Below are positions 26,341-37,090 of a stretch of 64,000 nucleotides of DNA, one piece after another. The stretch comes from Microbacterium foliorum (GTDB lineage: Bacteria > Actinomycetota > Actinomycetes > Actinomycetales > Microbacteriaceae), in assembly GCF_006385575.1 (NCBI RefSeq), contig NZ_CP041040.1, positions 2,728,001 to 2,792,000 of the forward strand. The letters are read 5' to 3'. The notes below the pieces were generated by a model, which saw only the letters and a program-made list of their open reading frames with translations, was not told the origin of the DNA and made no database searches. The translations under genes and the position numbers were made by a program. Position 1 is the stretch's first letter. Every line of letters starts with the position of its first letter.

Positions 26341-27003
26341 GTGAACGCCGTGTCCGGAATCGACGACCTCACGACCGCTGCAACCCGAGCACAGTCCGAC
26401 TCGGCCACGACCGCACGTGCAGCCGTCGACAGTCTCCCGTGGCTCGCCGCCGCACTCGAGGACGACCGCGAGCACGGACGCTTCGACGCCTGGGGCCGGT
26501 CGACCGTGATCGACGAGAACATCGGCGCGCCCGTCATCTCTCGGGCACTGTTCGACGAGTTGCACCGCAGAGCAGGCATAGCGGCGCAGTGGCCCGTCGG
26601 CAACGCCGGACTCCTGCACTGCTACGGCTATCTGCTGTCACTCGTCGAGACGCCGTACGGGCTCAAGCGCGAGCGCTGGGTGACACCTGCGCTCGCAGAG
26701 GCGTGCGCTCTCGCACCCGACGCGTTCCTGCCCTGGCTCGAAGGCGCCACACTGCTCCACAGAGCAGGCGCCGCGGCATCCGGGATCCTCCACAGCGCAT
26801 CGCTGTCGGGCACAGCGACCGTCGACGGACGACACACCCGCGTGGGGGTCACCCGCGAGCAGGGACCCGCGGCGCTGGTCTACGCGGTCGCCGCCGTCTC
26901 CGAGACCACTCCCCTGCTGATCACGATGTTCCCCGTCGCCGACGCGGGCGTCGTGCTGACCGAGTTCGCGAGCACTCCTCGCCTGCGTTGGAACGCGGTG
27001 TGA
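26341..27003 (+). CDS. Uncharacterised conserved-looking protein divergent from the phn operon
   Basis: This 220-aa soluble protein belongs to a family I cannot place. It is rich in Ala, has no signal peptide or membrane segment, and contains ordered stretches such as DAWGRSTVIDENIGAPVISR, GIAAQWPVGNAGLLHCYGYL and VETPYGLKRERW that look like a real enzyme-sized domain. GTG 26341 has no ribosome site upstream, so it may be leaderless; the GTG three codons later is an alternative. It shares the 126-bp control region with the phosphatase gene and a 13-bp direct repeat (GTGAACGCCGTGT at 26299 and 26341), so it may be co-regulated by phosphate. Confidence 0.75.
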   Translation: MNAVSGIDDLTTAATRAQSDSATTARAAVDSLPWLAAALEDDREHGRFDAWGRSTVIDENIGAPVISRALFDELHRRAGIAAQWPVGNAGLLHCYGYLLSLVETPYGLKRERWVTPALAEACALAPDAFLPWLEGATLLHRAGAAASGILHSASLSGTATVDGRHTRVGVTREQGPAALVYAVAAVSETTPLLITMFPVADAGVVLTEFASTPRLRWNAV

Positions 27004-27107
27004 TTCGCATGCCGCATGCGCGCCGGTCAGGATGCTGATCTGCGCCGCTCTAGGGCACTAGTCGATTGCATATTGCGTTTTCGTGACGTTCGTCATAGTT
27101 TCAACAC

Positions 27108-27121
27108 AGCGCTCGAGCGCT
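27108..27121 (+). promoter_or_regulatory. 14-bp perfect palindrome upstream of MFS transporter gene
   Basis: AGCGCTCGAGCGCT at 27108-27121 lies 45 bp upstream of the transporter start, just after a possible promoter (TTGCGT at 27074 and TAGTTT 17 bp on). It could be an operator, but a palindrome this short and GC-rich can arise by chance. Confidence 0.35.
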
Positions 27122-27165
27122 TCATCCACCCCGACGCACTGGCGCGTCATGTGAAGGAGACGACG

Positions 27166-28488
27166 ATGTCTACCGCTTCCCCGCCCCGCACCGACGAGAC
27201 CGTCTGGCCCGTTCCGCGACGCGTCACCGGGATCGTCCTCTTCAGCTGTTGGATGGCGATCCTCGCCGACGGCTACGACATCGGCGTGATCGGCGCGGTG
27301 CTGCCCGCTCTCGCCGAGGATGCCGCCTGGTCGCTCTCCCCCGTCGAGCTCGGAGGTCTCGCCTCCTGGGCTCTGGTCGGCATGCTCATCGGCGCCCTCT
27401 TCATCGGCACGCTGAGCGATCGGGTCGGTCGCAAGCGGATGCTGCTGGTGTCGATGTCGATCTTCACCGTGATGCAGCTCGGTGCAGCGCTCGCCCCCAC
27501 GCCCGAGATCTTCGGCCTCTTCCGCTTCCTGGGCGGCCTCGGCATGGGAGGCATCATCCCGGTCGCCGCCGCGCTCACGATCGAGTTCTCCGCCCCACGT
27601 CGGCGCGCGCTGAACTACGGGATCATGTACTCCGGCTATTCGCTCGGCATCGTCGTGTCGGCGCTCGTCGCCATCCTGCTGCTCCCGCACCTCGGCTGGC
27701 GCTGGGTGATCGCGGTCGGCGCGCTCCCGATCCTGCTCATTCCCGTGATCGCGAAGGTGCTGCCCGAGTCGCTCGAATCCCTCGAGAACCGCGGCCGTCA
27801 CGACAAGGCCGTCGCCCTCGCCGATCGGCTCGGCATCCACCCCTACATCCCCACCGACCGCCCGGCTCTTCCCGAGGGCGAGCGTCGGCCGTGGCACAGC
27901 ATCCTGCACCAGCTCTTCTCCCGAAGCTACCTGCGCTCGACCGTCTTCCTCTGGATCTCGCTCTTCGCCGGGCTGCTGCTGGTCTACGGCCTGAACTCGT
28001 GGCTGCCATCGATCATGCGCGCCTCCGGATACGACCTCGGCCCCGCACTCACGTTCCTGCTGGTCTTCAGCCTCGCGTCCGCCGTCGGCGGCCTGGGAGT
28101 CGGCTACCTCGCCGATCGCTTCGGCGCCAAGCCGGTGCTCATCATCTTCTATGCGCTGGGCGGAGTGGCCTGTCTTCTGCTCATGTTCCCGAACGGGATG
28201 TTCGTGAATCTGGTGCTCGTGGCCATCTCGGGCATCGGGTCGATCTCGACGTCGCTCGTGCTCACGGCCTACATCACCGACTACTACCCGGCTTCCGTCC
28301 GCGCGACAGCCGCGGGCTGGGCATTGAGCTTCGCACGCATCGGTGCGATCCTCGGCCCGATCATGGGCGGCTGGCTGGCGTCGCTCGCGATCGGCGTCGA
28401 GTGGAACTTCGTCGCCTTCGCCCTCGTGGCGATCGTCGCCGCGGTGGCCGTGTCGCTGGTGCCGAAGAAGCCCGTGGCGCTGAGCTGA
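27166..28488 (+). CDS. MFS transporter, aromatic acid:H+ symporter type
   Basis: This 440-aa major facilitator protein has 12 predicted helices. The start is ATG 27166 (MSTASPPRTDETVWPVP) after GAAGGAGACGACG. The AAHS features are WMAILADGYDIGVIGAVLPA in helix 1 (the DGxD motif) and the loop 2-3 signature GTLSDRVGRKRML. The first-helix DGYDIGVIGAVLP is typical of benzoate, 4-hydroxybenzoate or related acid carriers. It stands alone between the phn region and ramB, so its substrate is open; the aromatic acid cluster 9 kb away is one possible partner. Confidence 0.9.
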   Translation: MSTASPPRTDETVWPVPRRVTGIVLFSCWMAILADGYDIGVIGAVLPALAEDAAWSLSPVELGGLASWALVGMLIGALFIGTLSDRVGRKRMLLVSMSIFTVMQLGAALAPTPEIFGLFRFLGGLGMGGIIPVAAALTIEFSAPRRRALNYGIMYSGYSLGIVVSALVAILLLPHLGWRWVIAVGALPILLIPVIAKVLPESLESLENRGRHDKAVALADRLGIHPYIPTDRPALPEGERRPWHSILHQLFSRSYLRSTVFLWISLFAGLLLVYGLNSWLPSIMRASGYDLGPALTFLLVFSLASAVGGLGVGYLADRFGAKPVLIIFYALGGVACLLLMFPNGMFVNLVLVAISGIGSISTSLVLTAYITDYYPASVRATAAGWALSFARIGAILGPIMGGWLASLAIGVEWNFVAFALVAIVAAVAVSLVPKKPVALS

Positions 28489-28494
28489 GGTCGC

Positions 28495-29946
28495 TCAGCG
28501 AGGTGCGTGCGCCTCGAGGAACTCGTACACGTCGGTGGTGTCGACACCGGGGAACGCCCCGGTCGGCAACGTGGCGAGCAGGGTGCGAGGAGTCCTGACG
28601 TTCGGCCAGGAGTTCTCGCGCCACCGCCCCTCGAGGTCGGCGGGCGCTCGGCGGCAGCAGACCTCGACCGAGTGCTTCGACACTCCGCGGTGCGGGGTGT
28701 CACGCCCGACGAACCACTTGGTGTCATCGAAGCGCACGCCCACGCTCACCGAGTGCAGCCCCTCGCTCGACGCCTCGACTCGGGCGGTGCACCAGTAAGT
28801 GCCGTTGCCCGTGTCGGTGTACTGGTAGTACGGATTGAAGCGGTCGTCCTCGTCGAACACGACACGACTCGTCCACCGCCGGCAGCACATCTGGCCCTCG
28901 ATCGACCCGAGTCGGTCGGTCGGGAAGTTCACGTCGTCGTTCTCGTAGGCCTTCGTGATCGTCCCCGACTCGTGCACCTTGAGGAAATGCACGGGGATGT
29001 CGAGGTGGCGGGTCGCGAGATTCGTGAAGCGGTGCGCCGCCGTCTCGTACGAGACCGAATAGGCATCACGAAGGTCTTCGATCGAGATCGCCCGACGTGA
29101 TTTCGCATCCTTCAGCGCGGGCACCACGTGGGCCTCGGGAACCAGCAGCGCCCCGGTGAGGTAGTTCGTCTCGACCCGCTGGCGCAGGAACTCGGCGTAG
29201 CTGCGCGGCTCCGAATGCCCGAGGATACGACTGGACAGCGCCTGCAGCACGGCCGTTCTCGCGTCACCCTTGGCCGGCACACTGCTTGAGAGGTACAGCC
29301 GCCCGTTCGCCAGGTCGGCCACGCTGCGCGTGGTCTGCGGCAGATCGGGCGCGTAGTGCAGCGTGAACCCCAGGTAGGCGGCGATCTCGGATGCGGTGCG
29401 CTGCGTGAGCGGACCGCCGGGATGACCGACCGCCGCGAGTATCTCGGCGGCTTTGGCTTCGAGGTCGGCGAAGTGGTTGTCCTGCCTGCGCATGAGGTGA
29501 CGCAGCTCGACGTTCGCGCGCCTCGCCTCCTCCGGCGTGGCCGCCCGCTCGTCCCGGAGCCGGTCGATCTCGCCGTGCAGCGCGAGCAGTGCCTTCAGTG
29601 CATCCGTCGGCATGCTCTTGGCGATGCGGAACGGCTCGATCCCGAGCGCCTGGAACGTCTGTCCCTTCATGGCGCGCTCGAGAGCGATCTCGATCGCACT
29701 GCGCTCATCGAGCGGCTCGCCCTCGAGCAGCGCATCGATCGTGACACCGAGCGCTCGCGCGATCGCCTGCAGTTGAGTGAGCTTCGGTTCGCGCTTGCCC
29801 GTCTCGATCATCGACATCTGACTCGGGGCCCGATCGACCGCCGCTGCGAGATCGTCGAGGGTCATTCCCCGCGCGGTGCGCAACTGACGGATGCGTCGTC
29901 CGATCGTGAGGGAGTCGGCGTCTTCTTCGGCCGCTGAGTTGCTCAT
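28495..29946 (-). CDS. ramB: RamB-type regulator of acetate/glyoxylate metabolism
   Basis: This 483-aa regulator of the short-chain fatty acyl family has an N-terminal XRE helix-turn-helix (GRRIRQLRTARGMTLDDLAA, APSQMSMIETGKREP), a middle IrrE-like/DUF955 region (NYLTGALLVPEAHVVPALKD) and a C-terminal DUF2083 domain with conserved cysteines (IEGQMCCRRW, VEVCCRRAP). RamB controls aceA, aceB and acetate genes in Corynebacterium and Mycobacterium. Here it is directly divergent from aceA-aceB, which supports the assignment. It ends 6 bp past the convergent MFS gene. Confidence 0.92.
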   Translation of the reverse strand: MSNSAAEEDADSLTIGRRIRQLRTARGMTLDDLAAAVDRAPSQMSMIETGKREPKLTQLQAIARALGVTIDALLEGEPLDERSAIEIALERAMKGQTFQALGIEPFRIAKSMPTDALKALLALHGEIDRLRDERAATPEEARRANVELRHLMRRQDNHFADLEAKAAEILAAVGHPGGPLTQRTASEIAAYLGFTLHYAPDLPQTTRSVADLANGRLYLSSSVPAKGDARTAVLQALSSRILGHSEPRSYAEFLRQRVETNYLTGALLVPEAHVVPALKDAKSRRAISIEDLRDAYSVSYETAAHRFTNLATRHLDIPVHFLKVHESGTITKAYENDDVNFPTDRLGSIEGQMCCRRWTSRVVFDEDDRFNPYYQYTDTGNGTYWCTARVEASSEGLHSVSVGVRFDDTKWFVGRDTPHRGVSKHSVEVCCRRAPADLEGRWRENSWPNVRTPRTLLATLPTGAFPGVDTTDVYEFLEAHAPR

Positions 29947-29953
29947 GCGGCCG

Positions 29954-29974
29954 ATTCTGTCACAGAAACAGAAT
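29954..29974. promoter_or_regulatory. Inverted repeat in the ramB-aceA intergenic region
   Basis: ATTCTGT (29954-29960) and ACAGAAT (29968-29974) form a 7-bp inverted repeat with a 7-bp spacer that starts 8 bp upstream of the ramB ATG. It is the only clear dyad in this 136-bp AT-richer region and is a candidate RamB autoregulation/aceA control site. Confidence 0.5.
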
Positions 29975-30082
29975 TTCTATTGATCTTCACACGTTGATTG
30001 GCCAAGTTCGGGCCAGATCTTCACCCACAGTGGAAATACGCCACCCGGCTTCACGGTCCGGGCATCCAACGGAGGAGACACC

Positions 30083-31408
30083 ATGACGAACACCGCTCAG
30101 AACCACACCCCGCGACCCGCAGGTCTGCGTGCCGGCGACCAGGTTCAGACGGCCGCCGAGCTCCGGGAGATCTGGGAGACGGATCCCCGTTGGGACGGCG
30201 TCGAGCGCACCTACTCGGCTGAGGACGTCATCCGCATCCGCGGCTCGGTCCGCGAGGACGACACCCTCGCCCACCGCGGTGCCGAGAACCTCTGGAACCT
30301 GCTGCACACCGAGGACTACGTGCGAGCGCTCGGCGCCTACACGGGCGGCCAGGCCGTGCAGCAGGTGCGGGCAGGCCTCAAGGCCATCTACCTCTCCGGC
30401 TGGCAGGTCGCGGCCGACGGCAACCTCGCCGGCCAGACCTACCCCGACCAGTCGCTCTACCCCGCCAACTCGGTGCCGGCGGTCGTGCGTCGCATCAACA
30501 ACGCGCTGATCCGCCAGGACCAGCTCGAGCACGCCGAGGGCGAGGTCACACAAGACTGGCTCGCACCGATCGTCGCCGATGCCGAGGCCGGCTTCGGTGG
30601 CCCCCTCAACGCCTACGAGCTCGCGCAGTCGCTGATCCAGGCCGGGGCAGCCGCCATCCACTGGGAGGACCAGCTCGCGAGCGAGAAGAAGTGCGGCCAC
30701 CTGGGCGGCAAGGTGCTCGTGCCCACGCAGCAGCACATCCGCACCCTGAACGCGGCACGTCTCGCCGCCGACGTGTCGGGAGTGCCGACGGTCATCATCG
30801 CCAGGACGGATGCTCTCGCCGCCGACCTGCTGACGAGCGACGTCGATGAGCGCGACCAGCAGTTCACCACCGGCGAGCGCACGACCGAGGGCTTCTACCG
30901 CATCCGCCCCGGCATCGAGTCGGTCATCAGCCGCGGCCTCGCCTTCGCACCGTATGCCGACCTGCTGTGGGTCGAGACGGGCGAGCCCGACATCGAGCTG
31001 GCCCGTGCGTTCGCCGCGGCGATCCACGAGCAGTTCCCCGGCAAGATGCTCGCCTACAACTGCTCCCCGAGCTTCAACTGGAAGCGCCACCTGTCGGACG
31101 CCGAGATCGCGACGTTCCAGCAGGAGCTGGCCGACCTGGGCTACAAGTTCCAGTTCATCACGCTCGCCGGCTTCCATGCTCTGAACCACTCGATGTTCGA
31201 CCTCGCCCGCGGCTACGCCGATCGCGCCATGAGCGCGTACGTCGAGCTGCAGGAGGCCGAGTTCGCCGCAGAGGCGCACGGCTACACCGCCACCAAGCAC
31301 CAACGCGAGGCGGGCACAGGCTACTTCGACGTCATCTCGACCGCGCTCAACCCCGACAGCGCGACCCTCGCCCTCGCCGGCTCCACCGAAGCCGCGCAGT
31401 TCCACTAA
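30083..31408 (+). CDS. aceA: Isocitrate lyase
   Basis: Isocitrate lyase (441 aa) splits isocitrate into succinate and glyoxylate, the first step of the glyoxylate bypass that allows growth on acetate or fatty acids. The start ATG 30083 follows ACGGAGGAGACACC. The catalytic signature [11 protein letters not shown] and surrounding residues WEDQLASEK, then NCSPSFNW, are intact. It is followed 22 bp later by aceB, forming the aceAB operon. Confidence 0.98.
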   Translation: MTNTAQNHTPRPAGLRAGDQVQTAAELREIWETDPRWDGVERTYSAEDVIRIRGSVREDDTLAHRGAENLWNLLHTEDYVRALGAYTGGQAVQQVRAGLKAIYLSGWQVAADGNLAGQTYPDQSLYPANSVPAVVRRINNALIRQDQLEHAEGEVTQDWLAPIVADAEAGFGGPLNAYELAQSLIQAGAAAIHWEDQLASEKKCGHLGGKVLVPTQQHIRTLNAARLAADVSGVPTVIIARTDALAADLLTSDVDERDQQFTTGERTTEGFYRIRPGIESVISRGLAFAPYADLLWVETGEPDIELARAFAAAIHEQFPGKMLAYNCSPSFNWKRHLSDAEIATFQQELADLGYKFQFITLAGFHALNHSMFDLARGYADRAMSAYVELQEAEFAAEAHGYTATKHQREAGTGYFDVISTALNPDSATLALAGSTEAAQFH

Positions 31409-31430
31409 GCCATCGCAAAGGACTCAGATC

Positions 31431-33101
<1,671 letters not shown>

Positions 33102-33110
33102 CCCCTCTCT

Positions 33111-33165
33111 GCACGCAAGGGCCCTTCGGATGCCGCGGTTCGGCATCCGAAGGGCCCTTGCGTGC
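33111..33165 (+). terminator. Terminator of aceAB
   Basis: A perfect 25-bp inverted repeat (33111-33135 with 33141-33165) with a 5-base CGGTT loop starts 10 bp after the aceB stop. This is far longer than needed for a terminator and is exactly symmetrical, so it may also block transcription from the opposite side. Confidence 0.85.
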
Positions 33166-33226
33166 GCATACGGACACTCGAAGCCCGTTCGGTCCACCCC
33201 CTCGAGAACGGGCGTAGCCTGAGATC

Positions 33227-33661
33227 ATGAGCGACGTCTGGTCCGACATCTCCTCCGAGTTCCTGCACCTGTACCCGCGCGGCCGCCGGCTGGTCGTCGT
33301 CGCCGGAGCGGATGCCGAGCGCTCACGCCGAGCAGCCGACGACTTCGCCTCCGCCCTGACGTCGGCAGGTCAGAGGGTCGAGCGGGAGCACGCCGTGGAC
33401 GGCGACGAGCAGGCTCTTCGTGCCGACATCGTGGCGCCGTTCCGAGCCACCCCCGACAGCGGCACCGTCCTCATCGTCTCGGGTCCGCCCGAGCTGCTCG
33501 GGACATCAGCCCGCGGACTCTGGAATTTCATCGTGTGGCAGCTCGCCGGCGACGAGGCGCCACACTCGATCGCCTCTGCGATCGTCGATGTCTCGGACCC
33601 CGCGCATCCGACCCGACGCTTCGCGGACTACTGCGCACTCCCCTCGGCGTTCGGCGCCTGA
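33227..33661 (+). CDS. Small protein resembling a degenerate uridine-kinase-like P-loop domain
   Basis: This 144-aa protein starts MSDVWSDISSEFLHLYPRG. The order of a hydrophobic strand and helix (LVVVAGADAERSRRAADDFA), then ADIVAPFRA, then VLIVSGPPELLGTSARGLWN and FIVWQL recalls uridine-kinase-like proteins of actinobacteria. The P-loop, however, reads AGADAERSR, with no GK[ST], so it should not bind ATP in the usual way, and it is shorter than the about 200-aa kinases. If the comparison is right it is a non-catalytic remnant or a binding protein. It follows the aceAB terminator, so it has its own promoter. Confidence 0.65.
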   Translation: MSDVWSDISSEFLHLYPRGRRLVVVAGADAERSRRAADDFASALTSAGQRVEREHAVDGDEQALRADIVAPFRATPDSGTVLIVSGPPELLGTSARGLWNFIVWQLAGDEAPHSIASAIVDVSDPAHPTRRFADYCALPSAFGA

Positions 33662-34132
33662 GGGCGGCATCCGCGCCTCGCTCCGGGCTGAGCGCTGCGG
33701 TCACGCAGGGTTTCGCGGGTGCCTCGGTCCCCCCGACCGAGGCACCCGCACGTCCGCCGGCGCTGTGCGCCGGCGATCCGTCGTGCCCGACGCTCTCGCG
33801 CCTTTCCCCGAGCTTCCGGACGGGCGATCCGCCTCGTCCGGAAGCCGTGACGGCCGGATCATCAGAAGTCGCGCCTCCCGCATCACCTGCCGTCATGGCC
33901 CGCCTGGGGACACGGGCAGGTTCAGGTTATGCACGCGCTCAGGCTGCCGGAAGCGCCCCGGACCGTCCCGTCACCGGATGAGCGGAGCCCGGCACGCTGT
34001 GCGACAGTTGGCACCGGAATCGCGGTCGCATGTCACTCTGCGCACCGCGCCAGTCGGCGCGCCGACCGCGCCGGAACCCGCGATCTCGAACGCGGCGACC
34101 CTCGTTCGGTTCCGGCGTCCGACGCCGTCGAC
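33662..34132. other. Gene-free stretch with two hairpins
   Basis: I see no credible gene here; the open frames are GC-driven and none has a ribosome site or recognisable content. GCGGGTGCCTCGGT (33715-33728) pairs with 33736-33749 and probably terminates the preceding gene. GCTTCCGGAC (33812-33821) pairs with 33836-33845. The remainder, up to the AraC gene stop, is featureless. Confidence 0.6.
33715..33749 (+). terminator. Terminator after the kinase-like gene
   Basis: A perfect 14-bp stem with a 7-base loop (CCCCCCG) lies 54 bp past the stop at 33661. No T tract follows. Confidence 0.6.
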
Positions 34133-35220
34133 TCAGGCTGAGGGTCCCGGCTGCTCGTCACTGAGGAGCATCGCCTCGGCGAGGCGCGGGGACTGCGTGC
34201 GTGCTGCCATCCGGAACGCACTCGGGCTCACCCCGACGTGACGGGTGAACTGGGCACGAAGCGCTGCCGCATCTGCGAAACCGGACTGCACCGCGACCGT
34301 CGCGAGATCCTGGGGCGGAGTGGACACCAGCTGCTCCCGTGCCGTCACCAACCGCCGACGAAGCAACCGAGCAGCGAGACTCTCGTCCATCCCGGCGTAC
34401 AGCCGGAAGAGCTGGCGACGGCTGACGTGCAGTTCCGCTGCGAGCTCCGCGATCCCGAACGCCGCATCCCGGTGGCGTCGTTCGATGATCCGATCCGCCT
34501 CTGCGCGCACCAGACTGGCGCGATCCGTCTCGCCGTCACGGGGAAACTGCCGGAAGAGACTGCGCACGAGCGCGACGAGCGCCGCTTCGGTGCCCGCCAG
34601 AGCTCCTTCTCCCTGATCGGGATCTTTCGCCCACTCGAACAGCATCCGCCCCAGGGCGGCTCCCGCAGCCCTGGTCAGCGGAGTATCGGGGAACATGCCG
34701 GCTCCTGCGGCGAGCGCGTGCTGGTATCCCGGCACGGCGGAGACCGGCACGACCACACCGGTCGTCTCACTCACCCCGAGGTGCTCGATCGATGACGCCC
34801 CGAGACTCGACATGAATCCCATCCGCCCTACGCTCATCAGCTGCACGCCCGCAGCGGTGCGCAACCGTTGTCCTCCCTGGTTCGACGTGCCGAGGATGAT
34901 GATGTCCATGCCCTCCGGAGCACCGACCTGATAGCTGACCGTGTGCGAGGTCTCGAGCGTGCTGTAGAGCATCGTGGCGCCGATGGATCTGCGCAACAGG
35001 GCAGCCTCGAACGCGTCCGGATCAGCGGCGCTCATCGTGCCGAAGTTCGAGAGCTGCAGCATGCCGAGCGGCCCGTCGAGTCGCATCACCTCTGCTGAGA
35101 ACCACCTGGCACCGTCGCGTCATCGCGCGCGCCGTCACCGGCCTCCGGCGGCACCCACAGTCCGCCCGAGAGTCGACCCAGCCACGCGGCCATCTCCGCA
35201 TCATCGAGTACTCGCGCCAT
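34133..35220 (-). pseudogene. AraC-family transcriptional regulator interrupted by a frameshift
   Basis: The C-terminal part (from about 35086 down, 317 aa) is an AraC regulator: a sensor domain with LGMLQLSNFG, then the double helix-turn-helix (FGIAELAAELHVSRRQLFRL and ATVAVQSGFADAAALRAQFT, ending GVSPSAFRMA). The natural N-terminus lies in another frame: ATG 35220 with GGGGGATGAG ahead gives MARVLDDAEMAAWLGRLSGG and LWVPPEAGDGARDD. The downstream frame extends back as RDGARWFSAEVMRLDGPLGM without any start codon. Adding one base near 35118-35122 joins them into one protein of about 362 aa. Either a recent one-base deletion or an assembly error; if real, translation from ATG 35086 would yield a truncated regulator. 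Confidence 0.7.
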
Positions 35221-35361
35221 CTCATCCCCCAGCGGGTGCGAGCCGCCTTCTGCGCCCGCCGCCCCAATCCCCGCCCTCACGATAATTCGGCCCGGTGAGG
35301 CACAGCAATATATACGTTCGACCGAGGCTCGATCCGGCCTCGGTCTCAGCGGCTCAGCGGC

Positions 35362-35871
35362 TCAACGGAAGGAGGCGGCGACCGAGTTGCGGTGGTAGTC
35401 GAACACGATGCTGGTGCGCGTCGAGGCGACGCTGCTCTGCGCCGACAGGTGCTCGAGCACGAACTCGCGCATCTCGGACGAGTCAGCGACGGCGATGTGC
35501 AGCAGGAAGTCGTCGTCTCCGCCGAGGAAGAAGACCTGGATCACCTGCGGCAGCGCCCGCACGCGATCGGCGAACTCGACGATGCTCTCGCGCCGGGCGC
35601 TCGGTCGAAGGCTGACGCCGATGATGGCCTGGAGGCCGGCGCCCAGCATCCGCTCGTCGACGCTCGCGTGGAAGCCGCTGATGACTCCTCGATCCACGAG
35701 TGCACGCAGGCGGGCGTGCGCGGTCGACGGTGCCACGCCGAGCTGGCCGGCGAGCTCTGCGTTGGTCATCCGCCCGTCCGCGCTCAGCAGCTGTACGATC
35801 CTCGCATCGACCGCATCGAGCGCCGGTGCCCGAAGGGTGTTCGTCTGAGGGGCTTCGGATGACGTCTCCAT
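35362..35871 (-). CDS. Lrp/AsnC-family regulator, probably AldR
   Basis: This 169-aa regulator has an N-terminal helix-turn-helix (DARIVQLLSADGRMTNAELA, then GVAPSTAHARLRALVDRG) and a C-terminal amino-acid-binding RAM domain (QVIQVFFLGGDDDFLLHIAV). The ATG at 35871 has no ribosome site, but CATAAT ends 7 bases ahead of it, so the message may be leaderless. It is divergent from ald with 115 bp between. AldR of mycobacteria controls ald in the same arrangement and responds to alanine. Confidence 0.9.
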   Translation of the reverse strand: METSSEAPQTNTLRAPALDAVDARIVQLLSADGRMTNAELAGQLGVAPSTAHARLRALVDRGVISGFHASVDERMLGAGLQAIIGVSLRPSARRESIVEFADRVRALPQVIQVFFLGGDDDFLLHIAVADSSEMREFVLEHLSAQSSVASTRTSIVFDYHRNSVAASFR

Positions 35872-35898
35872 GCGAATGATTATGCAGGATCGCTGGAC

Positions 35899-35915
35899 TG
35901 AACGAATGTTCTTCA
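35899..35915. promoter_or_regulatory. Lrp-type half-palindrome between aldR-like gene and ald
   Basis: TGAA-N9-TTCA (35899-35915) is an imperfect 17-bp dyad in the divergent region. Size and AT-rich flanks fit Lrp-family sites, but other weak dyads are present nearby, so this is a suggestion only. Confidence 0.35.
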
Positions 35916-35986
35916 GGCATTCTGTCGAATCATCGACGTTTCTGCGATTCTGAGATGCACTCACGCAACCGCAACTTGGAGGATCG

Positions 35987-37081
35987 ATGAAGATCGGCGT
36001 GCCGACCGAGGTCAAGAACAACGAGAACCGCACCGCGCTCACCCCCGCGGGTGCCGACCGGCTCGTTCACGAGGGCCATCGCGTGCTCGTGCAGTCGGGA
36101 GCGGGAGTCGGCTCCGGCATCTCCGACGAGGCCTACCGGATCGCCGGTGCCGAGATCGTCGAGACCGCTGAGCAGACCTGGGGCGAGGCAGACCTTCTCA
36201 TCAAGGTGAAGGAGCCGATCGCCCAGGAGTACGGCTTCCTGCGCTCCGACCTCACCCTCTTCACCTACCTGCATCTCGCCGCCGACCGGGCGCTGACGAC
36301 CGCGCTCGTCGACGCGGGAACCACGGCCGTCGCCTACGAGACCGTGCAGCTGCCCGACCGCAGCCTGCCTCTGCTCGTGCCGATGAGCGAGATCGCCGGT
36401 CGTCTTTCCGTGACGATGGGCTCGTACTCCCTCATGCGGTCCGCGGGCGGACGCGGAGTGCTGATGGGCGGCATCGCCGGGACCCCCCGCGCCAAGACCG
36501 TCGTGATCGGTGGCGGCGTCGCGGGTGAGCATGCGGCCGCGAATGCGCTCGGACTCGGATCCCAGGTGACGGTGATCGACATCTCGCTGCCGCGACTCCG
36601 GGAGCTCGAGCACCGCTACGGCGGCGCCCTCCAGACCCGTGCGTCGAGCCGCTACGACATCGCTGAAGAGCTCGCGACCGCGGATCTGGTGATCGGATCG
36701 GTGCTGATCCCCGGTGCCGCAGCGCCGAAGCTCGTCACCGACGACATGGTCGCCGGCATGAAGCGCGGCTCGGTGCTCGTCGACATCGCGATCGACCAGG
36801 GCGGATGCTTCGAGGGCTCGCGTCCCACGACGCACGACGACCCCACCTTCGCCGTGCACGACTCGATCTACTACTGCGTCGCGAACATGCCTGGCGCCGT
36901 GCCCGAGACGGCCACCCGGGCGCTGACCAACGCCACCCTTCCCTACGTCTCTGCCATCGCAGGCAAGGGCTGGGAGCGTGCGGCCGCAGACGATGCCGCT
37001 CTCGCCAAGGGCCTCAACGTGCAGGGCGGACGCATCACACTCGATGCCGTGGCCAAGGCCCACGGCCTCACGTCCGCCTGA
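35987..37081 (+). CDS. ald: Alanine dehydrogenase
   Basis: Alanine dehydrogenase (364 aa) interconverts L-alanine and pyruvate plus ammonia with NAD. It begins MKIGVPTEVKNNENRTALTP, the family's first signature, with LKVKEPIAQEYG-type residues (IKVKEPIAQEYGFL), the pyruvate-binding LTLFTYLHLAAD, and the Rossmann segment VIGGGVAGEHAAANALG. ATG 35987 follows TTGGAGGATCG. It ends at a strong terminator, so it is a single-gene unit. Confidence 0.97.
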   Translation: MKIGVPTEVKNNENRTALTPAGADRLVHEGHRVLVQSGAGVGSGISDEAYRIAGAEIVETAEQTWGEADLLIKVKEPIAQEYGFLRSDLTLFTYLHLAADRALTTALVDAGTTAVAYETVQLPDRSLPLLVPMSEIAGRLSVTMGSYSLMRSAGGRGVLMGGIAGTPRAKTVVIGGGVAGEHAAANALGLGSQVTVIDISLPRLRELEHRYGGALQTRASSRYDIAEELATADLVIGSVLIPGAAAPKLVTDDMVAGMKRGSVLVDIAIDQGGCFEGSRPTTHDDPTFAVHDSIYYCVANMPGAVPETATRALTNATLPYVSAIAGKGWERAAADDAALAKGLNVQGGRITLDAVAKAHGLTSA

Positions 37082-37090
37082 CGGACACGA

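Noticed and set aside
27016..27165. N-terminal extension of the MFS transporter
   Set aside because: The 50 extra residues are not membrane-like, and the ATG at 27166 has a good ribosome site.
35086..35280. Separate small gene upstream of the AraC regulator
   Set aside because: Its 44-64 residues read as the missing N-terminus of the AraC protein, so it was merged as a frameshifted gene.
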